The notes under the pieces were generated by a model. It had not been told where the DNA came from. It did not search any database and was given only the letters and a program-made list of their open reading frames with translations. Below, piece after piece: positions 35,454 to 46,635 of a stretch of 64,000 nucleotides of DNA (the stretch's first letter is position 1; each line of letters opens with the position of its first letter). The stretch is from Lenzites betulinus (Eukaryota > Basidiomycota > Agaricomycetes > Polyporales > Polyporaceae): assembly GCA_022264855.1 (NCBI GenBank), contig JABYQU010000015.1, forward strand, positions 248,001-312,000, in the 5' to 3' direction. The position numbers were made by a program, and so were the translations under genes.

Positions 35454-36958
35454 ATGTCTGCCTCCCTCTGTCCGCCCGCCCCGCCCCCAAACAGACACCG
35501 CGCGTCCTCGACGAATGTCCGCCCGCCACTGACCCTCTCCTCCCTCGGCCGCAGACGCTCCAACTCCCTCCTCGACCTCCCCCCGCCCTGCGCCTCGCCC
35601 TCCTCGCTCCCCCCGACCCCCAGCGTTTGCGACGCTCCCGTGCTCTCCCTCGCAATACCCCCGCCGCGCAAATCCCAGCAGCCGCGATCGGCGTTCGCGT
35701 CCATGTTTGCTCGCTGGGCCCACGCCCTGCACATCTCGTCCGAGCAGCCCTTCCCCTCCGCGCCCTCGTCGCCTCGCGTGAGTCGTACGAGCTCTGAGGA
35801 CTCTTCCATTCTCCCCTTCTCCGCCTCCCCAACACGGGCGTACTTTGGCGACGTGTTCGCCGAGAAGCCCCAGCCGCAAGCGAAGGCCCGCTTGTGGGAG
35901 CGCTACCCATCAGTACGTCTTCCATCACTCCGCTCGCGTGATGCTTGTTCAACTCTCCTTCCGCCTTTCTATCAGGTCCATACGCCCGTGTTGTTCGTCC
36001 TCATTCTATTCCCACTCTCGAGCGCGGTCGTCGCACTATGCATGTCCACCCTTCCCATAACGAAGGCCTGGCCGCGCACCCTGCCGGACCTTGCGCAGCT
36101 CGGCAGGGAGCTGCACGGCTATACGCAGAGCGGCGTTCTCTCCACCTCCCATGTCGTCGGCGTTATTTCTGTGGTCACCATCTGGATGCACAGTTGGTCA
36201 ATCCCGGGAAGCGTTCTTGCTGTACGTGCCCCCGTTCTCGCATCTGACGCGCCGCTGATCATCATGACGGTGCAATATAGAATGTGCTCGCGGGCGCACT
36301 ATTCCCGCCGGCCCTCGCCATCGTGCTCTTGACCTTCCTCACGACCATGGGTTCGCTGTCGGCGAGCATGCTCGCTGCCCCACTCGGCCCATTCTTGACA
36401 CAAATGATGCCTCGCCCCCTGGAGATGACGCGTTCTGCCCTGGAAGGCGACGGTAGCAAGTCTGACAACTCCTCGCCTTGGGTCCGCCTCTCGATCCTCC
36501 GCCTGGTGGGCGTCGTGCCATGGTCAGGGATCAACATCGCGTGTGGAGTGTGTGGAGTTGCCGTCTGGGACTGCTTCCTCGGTGCCTTGATAGGTTCTCT
36601 GCCATGGACCGCGGTCACATGCCAGATTGGCGACATCCTCCAGACGGTGGCAACAAACCCGCGCCCGACGTCGCAGTCGGTGCAGTCGCTCCTGGCGTCA
36701 CCCGAAATAATCATCAAGCTCGTGGTCCTCTCCTTCCTCTCGCTGGCGCCCATACTCGGGCGCAACCGGCTGCGGGCCTGGCTCTCCGCCAAGGCGCCCG
36801 TCGAACAGGAAACGGCGAGTCAGGCAGAAGACCGGGCTTCTCGGTGGGCGTGGGTCAAGGAATGGCGCAGTCGCATCCGCTCGCAGTCCCGCACACGAGA
36901 GGCCTCACGGAAGGAGCTCGAGACGCTCGTCCGCGAGAAGGAGAGCCTCCCCATGTGA
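35454..36958 (+). CDS. VTT (SNARE-associated / Tvp38-TMEM41-like) membrane protein
   Basis: Exons 35454-35912, 35976-36221 and 36281-36958 give 460 aa. The first ~150 residues are Pro/Ser-rich and cytosolic. Membrane helices follow: HTPVLFVLILFPLSSAVVAL, then the VTT core VVGVISVVTIWMHSWSIPG, LAGALFPPALAIVLLTF and TTMGSLSASMLAAPLGPF, with a later pair at VPWSGINIACGVCGVAVW and IIIKLVVLSFLSLAPILG. The re-entrant G-x-LFP and GS motifs are typical of the DedA/VTT fold, whose members scramble lipids at ER or Golgi membranes. The C-terminus is a charged helix. It could be Tvp38 or the TMEM41/VMP1 branch. I cannot decide from sequence. Confidence 0.85.
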
Positions 36959-38400
36959 GCCGACGCTCACGGCCCCACCACCTCCTCGGCACCCCCGCGC
37001 TCGCTGCCCGCCGACGGCGCACTGCGCGCGGCCGACAAGGCCTGCGGCACGCCGTCTCCCCAGCATGCTCCGACAGACCGCAGGCACTCGATGACGACTC
37101 CGCCGCACGGTCTCGAGCCCCGCCGCCCTCTTCCTCTGCATAGACCGCCCCGCGCCTCGCTGCGCGTGTGCCTCCCACCCCACACACACCGGTTCCAGCC
37201 CCGCCTCACGACCTTCAGCCTTAATGACGATCTCCATTACGATCTAGACGATACTCGGACACCCGCGCCCGCAACGCGCCGTCGCCGCGACGCCCCGGTG
37301 GCCGCACCGACGTCATGCGCTGCGCCCCCCCCACCCACGCATCCTGTATCTGCACCCGCCGCACCCGCATCTGTCCCTGCGTCTGCGCGCTGCACACACC
37401 CCTGCCCGCCCGCGCGTCCTCCCCCCCGTCACGCCGCACTTACGATACGCTACACTTTCCCGCTCCGGCTGCATATATCCTAATTCTCCAGGCGCGCTGC
37501 CGCGCCGCTGCAGTGCTTATTTATGTCCCCTTCGCATTCGCATTCGCATACGCACGCCCCGCGCCCCACCTACCCTGCCCGCCCGCACCCTGCACTCTGC
37601 CCTCTGCATCCTGCCTGCTCCCTGCCAACCACCCACCCATCTGAATCTGTTTGCTGTCTTTCCCGCATGTCCATTGCATAGGCCCGACTCGCTCTCGCCC
37701 GCCCGCCCGCTGCGTCTCGCCCGTCCCTTCCTGCACATTCCCATTCGCTTGCACGTGTCTGTTTTTCTTTGTTCTCCGCCGTCCTACATATACAACTCAA
37801 AGTTACATCTGCATTCCGCATTTTGCATCGCGTGTTGATCCCCCCCACTCGGCTTCGGCATTTTCGTCTCCTGGTTTAGATTTTGGTTTGGTTTTGATGC
37901 GCCTCTTTTCCGGTTGCCACCGCCGCCCGCCCGCCCGTCCAACCCGCCCACCACCACCCCTGCTCCGCTTGCCATCCCCCGCGCACGCGCCGCGGTACTG
38001 GTTTCATCCCCGGTTTTGGTCGTCGTTCTGGTTTCGGTCTGGTCTTTTTTTGTCTGTTTGGTTGCGGGTCGCGTGTGGCAGGAGTGCGAGAGGACGGGCG
38101 CGGACGACGAGAGGGTCGCGGGCGCCGTATACGTAGCAGCTGATAACCGATGCCGACGATTGTATCAAGTAGAATACGCCCCTGCGCATGTTGCTATGCG
38201 CCGTCGTCGTCGAGAAATGAACATACTGTAACGAAAACCGATGCTTTCCCTGCGTGACTGTGTGTATCACCGGAATCTCCAAGTGGCGGACTCAGAACTG
38301 TGCAACTGGTACCAGTGCGCGCGAGAGCGACAGTCAATGGATACGTGCTATACAGAAAGCCCTGCAGGATCTGCTTGGCACCCTGCGGCGTAGCGATGTC
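36959..38400. other. Long low-complexity C-rich intergenic interval
   Basis: 1.44 kb between convergent genes. From about 37250 to 38050 the plus strand is strongly C-rich, with runs such as CCCGCCCGCCCG. It holds a short CATTCG-type tandem at about 37525-37555. Open frames here occur on both strands, are compositionally simple and match nothing. No gene seen. Confidence 0.4.
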
Positions 38401-40178
38401 TCATACATATTTGCACGTAACCTGTCTACTGACATGGCCGACCCCGATAGACGACCCGAGCACGATCGCGAGCAGAATCTGGCTGCACACCCAGCTGAGC
38501 CCAACGTACAACCACGCCCGCCGCCCATCGAGCGCCGCGACCTCCGCCGCGAACGTGCTCACCGTCGTCAGACACCCGCAATACCCGTCCGCCATGCCCT
38601 TCAGCACGACGCACGCGTCCACCGAAAGGGGATGCGGGTGCTGTACGCTCTGCAGCGCCTGCAGCGCGCCGAGGAGCGCGGTGCCGAGCATGTTCGCGGC
38701 GAACGTGCCGAGCGGGAAGAGCTTGAGGCGCGCGTTGAGCGCGACGGAGAGCGCGTAGCGCGAGAGCGTGCCGGGGAACGAGAAGAGCAGCGCGGCGGTC
38801 GCGTCGTGCCGGAAGCGCGCGGGGAGGCGGAAGTATGCGGGGTACGCGGCGGCGTACACGAGCACGGCGAGCGCGGAGAGGGCGTAGCGCACGCGGCGCG
38901 GGGGCGGGGGGAGCGTGGGCACGCGCGGGACGATGAGTGTTGCGAGGTGTGCGCCGAAGGAGACGGCGGAGAGGGAGATGGCGAGGGTGAAGATGCTTTT
39001 GCCGACGCCGTCGATGGCCTGTGGGGAGGGGCGTTGTTAGCAATTTCGTGGGCTGCGAGGGAGGGGAACGTACATCGCGGAACCAGTCTCTGTCTGACGC
39101 GGTGGCGTTTATCCAGGACTCAAACACGTCGAGCTGCCAGCCGGAAAATGTGGTCAGAGAGCCGCAGAAGCCGGTGGTCACTGCGGTGTACAGAGGTCCA
39201 TAGCTATTTTCGAAGTAGTGTTAGCACGTCCCTACACACTCCAGAGCGTCACACCGGGAGCAGGAAGTTGAGTGAGGAGATGTTACACCACGACCACCTA
39301 AGAGCTAATATTACCTTGCATGCAATGCTACCCGGATTCCAATATTGAAGCAGCTGTTTCTGCGCGTCGCGGCCCTTCTCGGAGCGGTACAGGTCCAGCC
39401 AGAGCAGGGCAGAGCGCGTCCAGCCGTGCGGCTCCGAATACACGCAAGGTTTACGCCGCCGCCTAGGAGGCACTTCCCTAGTCCATTTGTGCTTTCGGAC
39501 AGTTTCGCTTATTGCCACCATAGCTGTACGCTGATTACACTCGGAAGCCAAAGTGTGATCAGCGTGTAACGCGGCTTTCTCCCTCTTTGGAAATACATTC
39601 AGGATGCGATAGTCAGGCGAATGGGCACCCCGTGTGGCCCGAGGCTTTCATGCGACCAACGTGAACATGTGTACTCACAAGCGTCCAAACGGCTCCTTCA
39701 TCCCCAGCGCGAAGCCCATGATGAGGCATCCCGCCGCCTGCACCCAAGCAAGCGGAAAAATCGCGCGTCCATCATACGTCGTGATAGCCTGCAGCCCCAG
39801 CCTCGCAAGCACGCCAAAGATCGACGCGGGCATGAGCAGCGCGATGACCGGGAAGGACAGGGGCGGGTATATCTTCGCGGGCGGGAGCTTCTCCTCCGCG
39901 CTCGGGGGGCGGTCGATGCTCGCGAGCGACGCGGCGTCGTCCACGGACTGGTGCCGCGCGAGCACGTCCCCGACGTCGCTGTGCACGCGCCCTGCGCTGT
40001 TTAGCCGCTGGCGCGTGGTGGGCGAGACGGTGCGGCTGGAGAGCATGCCGGAGGAGGAGCCCTTGCTGCCGTTGGCGTCGGCTGGGTCTTGCTCCTGAAA
40101 CTCGGATTGGAGGTGGTCTTGGGTGGCATCACGGACGAGCTCAGGGTCCTTTTCTGAGAAGTCGGGTGGGGGCGCCAT
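38401..40178 (-). CDS. FEX1: Fluoride export protein (FEX, double CrcB domain)
   Basis: Plasma-membrane fluoride channel that protects the cell from environmental fluoride. Exons 40178-39679, 39203-39074 and 39018-38401 give 415 aa. The N-terminal ~110 residues are polar. Two CrcB-like halves follow. The first has PASIFGVLARLG, VQAAGCLIMGFALGMK and TTGFCGSLTTFSGWQ. The second has FSFPGTLSRYALSVALNARL, GTFAANMLGTALLGAL and GYCGCLTTVSTFAAE. The GxCGxLTT(F/V)S motif appears once per half, as in all eukaryotic FEX proteins. The start was set at the first in-frame ATG (40178). Intron 1 is 475 nt, far longer than others here. An extra 3' intron cannot be excluded, since the last residues VTCKYV sit after a possible donor. 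Confidence 0.92.
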
Positions 40179-40585
40179 CGGCGTTGCCGTCGGGGGCGGG
40201 ATGGAGGTGGAGGGCAAGGCTCATTAGAGGGAGACAGAGCGGGCGGGGCGATATAGCTGGCTCTGCCGAACGCTACAATTAAAATAGCCCAGGTTCCCGA
40301 TGGCACCAGAGCTCGGGGCGGGACGATCCAAGCGCCCATAACGCTACCTTCAACTCCTTCCGTTCTGCGAGGTTGGAGCTCTTATTGGCGTTCATATATA
40401 TCCAGTAAAGCTGTGTTCTATCCGTGAGTGTAACTTATGAAATTCCATCGACGCGTCTCAAGTTGACGTCCAGCTGCGCTCGCTGCACACCCAGCGCATC
40501 TGATCGCGCGCGGAGGGTCGCGTAGCATACTTTAAGGTCGGCCCGGCCCTATCCCAGTACTTCCCCTTCCTCGCCGTGACGGATT
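40179..40585. promoter_or_regulatory. Divergent promoter region, FEX / 3-ketosphinganine reductase
   Basis: This 407 bp region lies between divergent start codons. AT-rich patches at 40380-40450 could serve as core promoter, but no motif is clear. Confidence 0.4.
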
Positions 40586-41947
40586 ATGGCCTTGACCGAC
40601 TACGCCTCAGCCACCTCCGCCCTCGCACTCGGCGCAGCCATCGCGTTTCTCGTCCTCTCCAAAATGTTCTTCTTCACGAAGAAGTGGGATCCACGTGGCC
40701 AGGTCAGTCGTTGCTCATACCACCCGAATGAACGCGACATGACGCCGCCCCCTCGCCCAATACAGCACTGTCTCGTCACCGGAGGCTCGTCGGGCACCGG
40801 CCTCGCGCTCGCCGCGCTGCTCGTGCAGCGCGGCGCCCACGTCTCGATCGTGGCGCGCAACGAGGAGCGCCTGCGCAAGGCGGCGGCGGAGCTCGAGGCA
40901 GGTCCACCGCGCCCCTTCGTGCATTGGCGGCGCACTAACCCCACCTATCTCCGCGCGCGCGACAGAAGCACCGCCAGTCGGCGGGGCAGCTTATTCGGTG
41001 GTACGCGTTCGCGGTGGACGGCGAGGCGAGCTCCGCGGCTGCGCTGCAGGCTGCGGGCGAGCCGCATGGCGGACGCTGCCCGGACGCGTTCTTCCTGTGC
41101 GCGGGGGCGTCCCGGCCGGAGTTCTGGATTGGCCAGGACGAGGCGTCGATGCGGCAGGGCATGGAGATGTCGTATGGCGCGCAGGCGTTCACGGCTTTGG
41201 TAGGACCCTTCGCCCATGGCGCGTGTGTGGGATGCTCATGTACGGGTCACAGGCGGCGACGAAGGAGATGGTGAAGCAGGGGGTTAAGGGCAAGATTGTC
41301 TTTGTGTCTTCTGTGCTGGGCTACTTCTCCATCGTCGGCTATTCCACGTATTCACCGGGCAAATTTGCGCTTCGAGGTGAGTACGCGAAGCTTTCTCCTA
41401 AGAGCAGGCGTTGTTAATACGTCCTGTAGGGCTCGCGGAGGCGCTACAGTCGGAGCTCATGTTGTACGACATCGGCGTCCACATTGCCTTTCCGGGCACC
41501 ATCTACACACCTGGCTACGAAACGGAGAACCAAACAAAACCGAAGGTCACGCTCAAGATTGAGGAGTCTGACAGCGGCGCGACCCCGGAATACGTCGCTG
41601 AGACGATTTTCAAAGGCGAGTCAGTCCGTTGCCTGCGCCGGCCCCGTTTGCTGACTCCGTTGCTGCAGGCGTCCAGAAAGGAAGATTCCATATTACGGTA
41701 GACTTTATTGGGAACGTCTTCCGAGCGTCCACGGCCGGGTCATCGCCCAGACACAGCTATATTGCCGACTTGCTTTACGGCCTCATTGGATACGTAAGTT
41801 GTGCCGTTGTTATATCCGGCTGGTTACCTGACGTATGCGCAGATTGCGCTGCCTATCTGGAGACAATCCGTGGACTCGACTGTTCGGACGTACCGCGCGG
41901 AGCATGAAGAGTACTTGCGCCAAAAGGGGTACACTGGGAGGAAGTGA
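40586..41947 (+). CDS. TSC10: 3-ketodihydrosphingosine (3-ketosphinganine) reductase
   Basis: ER enzyme reducing 3-ketosphinganine with NADPH, the second step of sphingolipid synthesis. Exons 40586-40702, 40766-40918, 40966-41199, 41253-41376, 41430-41615, 41669-41793 and 41843-41947 give 347 aa. An N-terminal membrane helix (ALALGAAIAFLVLSKMFFF) is followed by the SDR core. The cofactor loop is TGGSSGTGLALA, FFLCAGAS follows, then KIVFVSSVLGYFS with the catalytic Ser and YSPGKFALRGLAEAL with Tyr and Lys. AFPGTIYTPGYETEN closes the active site. The length and the C-terminal hydrophobic segment match yeast Tsc10 and human KDSR. The intron at 41616-41668 has a GC donor. Confidence 0.93.
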
Positions 41948-42945
41948 ACCTGGAGCTCGGATGGCCTGAGCGTACCTCCCAGTGGACAATGGATATCTTA
42001 TTCTCCTCCCCACCGACAATTATGAAACCTCGCAGAATGGTTTGTCATATGTTCTCCTACAGCTGTACTGTACAAGTTTGAAGCGCATTGAACACTATTC
42101 ACGCAAGTTAGAGCTTGACAAGTGTGAGGCATCCACACACGCAAAGTCACGGCGTCAGCGTTTGCCGAATTGCTACTTCGATGCACCGAACGCTCTCCTC
42201 CACTCAGCTCTCCATCCTTCCAGCAGCTGGAGGATGTTGAAGAAATGTGTACCTGTAGTTACTTGTTATACACCCAGAAATTTCAGTCGCTTTGTCTCCT
42301 AAGATCGCAGATGCGCCTGAATTCGGCTTGTGATACATACCGCGCGTCACTTCGGCACCGATCTATAATTAATGCACTCTGTGCGCCGGTCGAGCCGAGA
42401 GATCGCAGCGAACGGAGGCGTTGAGGATACGGAACGACAGATGGAATTGTTTGGAGGAGCGAAGCACATAGTCTACAGGCGTCGAGACGCGGGGCTACGC
42501 GCATTATAACCACCAACCATCGCTCTTGGTCCTGCCATTTAGCAACTCGACGTCTCGAGCGTATAGGTTGCCTGGGTAGTAAAGGGACCGACATGTAAGA
42601 TGGAGGACGGCGAAGCGCCGCGCGGGCTGAAAAGGCGGGCGGTTCAGGGCAGGGCGCGGGCGGGCGGGACAGGCCGAGCGCGCGTGCCTGTCCCGCGGCC
42701 GGGTGCGCCGGAGCCGCCTGGGGGAGGCCCACGCTGGGAGAGGCGGACTCGGACGAGCGCATCGAAATCGCGCTGACACAGGCGATGGTCCCTGGTGGCT
42801 GAGACCACTGGCAAAGCCTGGCTACGTCCGCATCCTTGTCTCGCACCTGGGCATGATGCTCCCCCAGCCACCTGCATTATAACACCCAGCCTCCGCCCGT
42901 CCCCCGCACCCTCCTCTCCCTCGCCGCTCCTCCTCCAGCCTCCCC
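41948..42945. other. Gene-free interval
   Basis: 998 bp between same-strand genes. The first half is AT-richer (3' UTR-like). A TATA-like element lies near the end. Open frames on both strands around 42283-42846 are GC-driven and unrecognised. Confidence 0.35.
42878..42882 (+). promoter_or_regulatory. TATA-like element
   Basis: TATAA (within CATTATAACA) lies 64 bp upstream of the next start codon, in otherwise GC-rich DNA, at a plausible core-promoter position. Confidence 0.3.
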
Positions 42946-43536
42946 ATGTCGCCCAGCCGCCCAGGGCCCTCCGCCGCCCTCCCGTGGGGCTACTGGCTGG
43001 TCTTCGGCCTCTACGAGCCCGTCCTCGCCATCTGCGGCTTTCTGGGTGCCCTCTCGGACCCCAAGAAGGTGCGAAGCCAGTCCTGATTCCCACCCGCAAG
43101 CCCTCGCACTCATCGCACGCCGCCCACACAGGCCCACGACGCCCAAGCCCCCTGGCCAGTCGGCGGCGCGCCCCCGGGCCCCCTCGCGAAGGCGACCCAT
43201 GTCACCATGCTCCAGCTCGCACACGTCGTCGGCCTCCTCGGCCTCATCAACCTCTTTGTGCTCGGGGCCGCCCGCAAATACCTCTTTGCGCAGCCCGCGC
43301 TGCAGGAGAAGATCGTCGGCGCCCTCCTCACCCCCCTCCTCATGGCCGACGTCGTCCATCTCGCCATCACCTGGTGGGCTCTCGGCGACAGTCGCTGGGC
43401 CGTATGGGAATGGAGCGGGCTGCTCTGGATAACCTTCCTCACCGGCATCAGTCTGCTCGTACCCCGCTTCGCGTGGCACATGGGCATCGGACGGTACGTC
43501 GACAGGCGGGACGGACAGGCGGTGCGGAAGGTATGA
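42946..43536 (+). CDS. Small four-helix fungal membrane protein (DUF7704-like)
   Basis: Exons 42946-43068 and 43132-43536 give 175 aa. Hydrophobic segments are YWLVFGLYEPVLAICGFLGA, HVVGLLGLINLFVLGAA, LLTPLLMADVVHLAITWWAL and WITFLTGISLLVPRFAW, so four membrane helices are likely. The sequence YEP in helix 1 and the DVVHL..TWWALG block are what I associate with the fungal DUF7704 group. The function is unknown. No signal peptide beyond the first helix. Confidence 0.7.
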
Positions 43537-43882
43537 GCGGTCCGTTATTATATGCGCGCTCAAGTAGGGTACTTTACGGTAATCGCTAGTCGTAGCATAC
43601 GCCTGCTCCGGCCGGGACTTGGGGGAATTCTACGTAGACATAACACGCATTAGTGATGTACATTCGCAGGAATGGTAGACACGGCTGCTCGTCATATTAG
43701 ATCAAGGGAGGATCTCAGGGAACCCACGCATCCCGCAGGACTCTTAACCGCGGCTCCCTCACAAACCACTTTGTAATCATCCACGCAGGCCGCGTCCCCA
43801 AGCAAAACGGGCACTCACATAATTCGTGCCCTATGTCGTGCCGGCCGGCAGGCCCTCCTTCACTGCGAATCAGCCGTCGGTG
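43537..43882. other. Convergent 3' intergenic region
   Basis: 346 bp between convergent genes, presumably 3' UTRs. Nothing further seen. Confidence 0.35.
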
Positions 43883-45019
43883 TCAGACTGAAGAGCCCTC
43901 CTTCCCCGCGCCGACGCTGCGCGCACGCCGGCGCATATCCCAGTAGTCCAATGCCCAAGACTGGAGCAGCCCAAACGTCGCCGACGTGACCCAATACAGC
44001 TGTATGCACTGCGCCCGCCCACACAATCAGCGCCCGCCGCTTCACTTCACCCCACTCCACACCACGAGCGGAAGGCACTCACCCCGGGCACCATCGCGGC
44101 GATGAGGATGCGCGCGACGGCCATGATGCGGAGCGAGGTCTGGTAGATGCGGCGCGGCTCGAGCACGTTCTCGCCGCGCGCGCGGCGCTCCGCCGTCCAG
44201 CGCGCGACGCGCTGCTCGCGCTCGAGCGCCTCCGCGCTCACGAACCAGCGCGCGCTCTCGACGTTCGCGAGCGTGATCATGCCGAGCATGATCGGCAGCG
44301 TGAGCGTCGCGTCCGCGTGCGCGAGCGAGGTCAGCGTGAAGAACGCCTCCGCGTCGAACGGCGTCGGCGCGCGCGCGGCGTGCGAGAGCACCATGCTCGT
44401 CCCGACGAAGAGCGGCAGCTGCGTCACGATTGGCAGGGCGATGGTCGGGATGGGCGAGCAGCTGTGCGCTCTCAGGAGCCGTTTGCGCCGCTCGGCGGCC
44501 TGTAGGGCGTATGGGGGTGAGCCCGTGGATGTGTGAGCGACGACGGGCACGGGGACGTACGACGGGGCGGCTCCGCTTGTTTATTTCCGCGATGACGGCC
44601 TCCTTGTCGCCTCTGAAGCCGTCCCGCTTCATGTCCTGTTGCACCTGCTTATGTATGACGGGCATCTCGCTCTTGAGCTGGGGAACGACGACGTTCTCGG
44701 CGCGCCATTGCCTGTTCTTGGCCTGCATACACACAGTAAGTCATCCACCCACGCCAGCATATTACCATGTACGCACCCAGACGGAGAAGGGGACAGTGAA
44801 GGCAAGACGCGTCACGACGGTGACCAGGATGATGCTACACGAGTACGGTGGCCATTCGGGTGGGAACGGGAGGGCAATAGCCAGGTCAAGAAACCCCTCT
44901 GAGAGCCCATGAATGGTCGAGGAAACAAAGGTTCGGCGGGGTAGGGGTCGTTGAGAGCGACGAGAGGAAGCCGCTAGAGACGGTCGTAGTGTTGACAGTG
45001 CAGTCCTGGTGGAAAACAT
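43883..45019 (-). CDS. COX18: Mitochondrial inner-membrane insertase COX18 (Oxa1/YidC family)
   Basis: Inserts the C-terminal part of cytochrome oxidase subunit 2 into the inner membrane. Exons 45019-44777, 44722-44561, 44499-44083 and 44008-43883 give 315 aa. The start MFSTRTALSTLRPSLAASSR is an Arg/Ser presequence. Family landmarks are GLSEGFLDLAIALPFPPEW, IILVTVVTRLAFTVPFSVW, AENVVVPQLKSEMP, IALPIVTQLPLFVGTSMVL, LTLPIMLGMITLANVE and CIQLYWVTSATFGLLQSW. The pattern W..SI...T...R....P, then PIVTQLPLF and LYWVTS, marks the Cox18/Oxa2 branch. It runs tandem on the minus strand with eL6. Confidence 0.92.
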
Positions 45020-45427
45020 CGTGGGGCTTGCCCAGACAAGCGCCCATGCGCTTCGCGCATGAAATTGGTGTGGCGATCAAACCACCACGGAAGCGTCGTT
45101 CGAGGTCGGTCGACATGTCCGCCACAAACCGAGTACTTGCTAAAACTGTGCCATATGCATGTTCTCAACATCGTGACTTAGCCCGCGATATCGTCCTCAA
45201 GCTACAAGATGTGCTCCTCTCGCGACTAGCCCCATTGGCCCCCTATACACAAGCGCGAGGAAATTGCAGTTTTACAACGCACGTACTGGCATATCGAGGA
45301 GCGCGTATAGATGTCATGCGTGTGCTATAGGGCATATCATAGTCATAGCTGCAGCAACCGTCAAGGAGGCTCCCCTCGCGGAACTCCCGCAGTCTGCCCC
45401 AACCCATCCGTCGACGAGACCACACGT
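45020..45427. other. Intergenic region between eL6 and COX18
   Basis: 408 bp holding the eL6 3' UTR and the COX18 promoter (both genes on the minus strand). No other feature seen. Confidence 0.35.
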
Positions 45428-46195
45428 TTAGAAGTTCAACGCGTGGGGGAACTGGCCCTTGGAGAGGCCGAAGCTCGCCTTGATGTACTTTTGGAGGTAC
45501 TCGGTCTTCTTGATCGCGGCGATGACGGCGGCATCGACAGACTTCTGGTCCGCCGCCTTCGACTCGGGGAACGCCTCCTTCTTCGGCTTGCCGTCAGCGA
45601 AGAACTCCTCCTCTGCAGAGCGTGCGCCCTTGGAAGTGGGCTTCGCAAAGTAGCTGTCGTTGATCTTCTCGTCGACCTGCAACAGTCTTAATCCGCCGCC
45701 CGGATGTAGCTGTTCGACTCATGAACGTACCTTGAAGTCGCCGAGCTCAACCTTGGTAGAGGTGGCAATGACATATGCCTGGTTGACCCTCCGCAGGGGA
45801 ACACCGTTCACTTTGTAGGGACCGGTGACCAGGAGCAGCCCGCTCCCCAACTGCTTGAGGAACACGACGCGCTTCCCCCGGAAACGACCGGCGAGGAGGA
45901 TGAGGACGGTACCAGGGGTGATGGAGGAGCGGAGCTTCGTGGGCTTGGGGGATTTACGGCTCTTCTTGGGGTGGTGGACATCCTCAGCGGGGTAGAAGCG
46001 GGGAGCCTTCTGGGTGGGGACGAGACGCTTTCCGCCGTTCTTCGCGCCGCCGACGGTAACCTCCTTCGTGGGGGCTACCTCAGCCGCCGCGGGCTTCTCC
46101 GACTTTTTCTGGCCCTTGAAGAGACCGCGGCGGGCGAAGACAGCGGAGCGGGAGAGGCGGCCGACGTTGGGGGCGAGTTCCTTGCTGCGGGCCAT
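45428..46195 (-). CDS. RPL6: 60S ribosomal protein eL6
   Basis: Cytosolic large-subunit ribosomal protein. Coding exons 46195-45731 and 45676-45428 give 237 aa. Landmarks are [75 protein letters not shown] and [13 protein letters not shown], and at the end [19 protein letters not shown]. The ATG directly follows an acceptor (CTCGCAG at 46196-46202), and an upstream donor CGCC-GTGAGT ends at 46376. A 180 nt intron therefore sits in the 5' UTR, and splicing creates the favourable start context CGCCATGG. Confidence 0.95.
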
Positions 46196-46635
46196 CTGCG
46201 AGAAAGACAGAGGTGTGAGCGCAAAGCGGCGGGGAGGGTCACCAAGCGTCCTGGGTACATCCGTCCGCACATCCTTCCATCCAGCCCATTCCATCCGTAA
46301 TTTCGCCACCAAATCGCATATTCACGCATCCAGGAGACCCAGCTACGCCTTCAGACAGCAGTAAAGCATACTCACGGCGTCGAGGTTGGTCTTGAAGTGT
46401 TGCGGCCTTGTTGATACGTCGGACAGTTTTGCGACGGTACACGCTCAGCGGCTACTGGGCCCGATTAGGTATTTAGGCGCTCATTGATACGGGCGGTTAA
46501 TGTCATTGACCTCACCTCGCGATCACAGAACCGTGTCGGAGGCGGCCTACTGCTTGACTCATACATCTCTGTAACACCCTAAGAAAATACGGATCGCAGC
46601 TTTGTATCGTACTTTTGACCGAAAACTCCTCTGAC
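46196..46635. promoter_or_regulatory. Divergent promoter, eL6 (with 5' UTR intron) / HAD nucleotidase
   Basis: 440 bp between divergent start codons. The eL6 5' UTR intron occupies 46196-46375 and its noncoding exon lies around 46376-46440. The rest is shared promoter. Confidence 0.5.

Noticed and set aside
37250..38250. Short frames in the C-rich interval
   Set aside because: Simple-sequence translations on both strands, no splice-supported structure.
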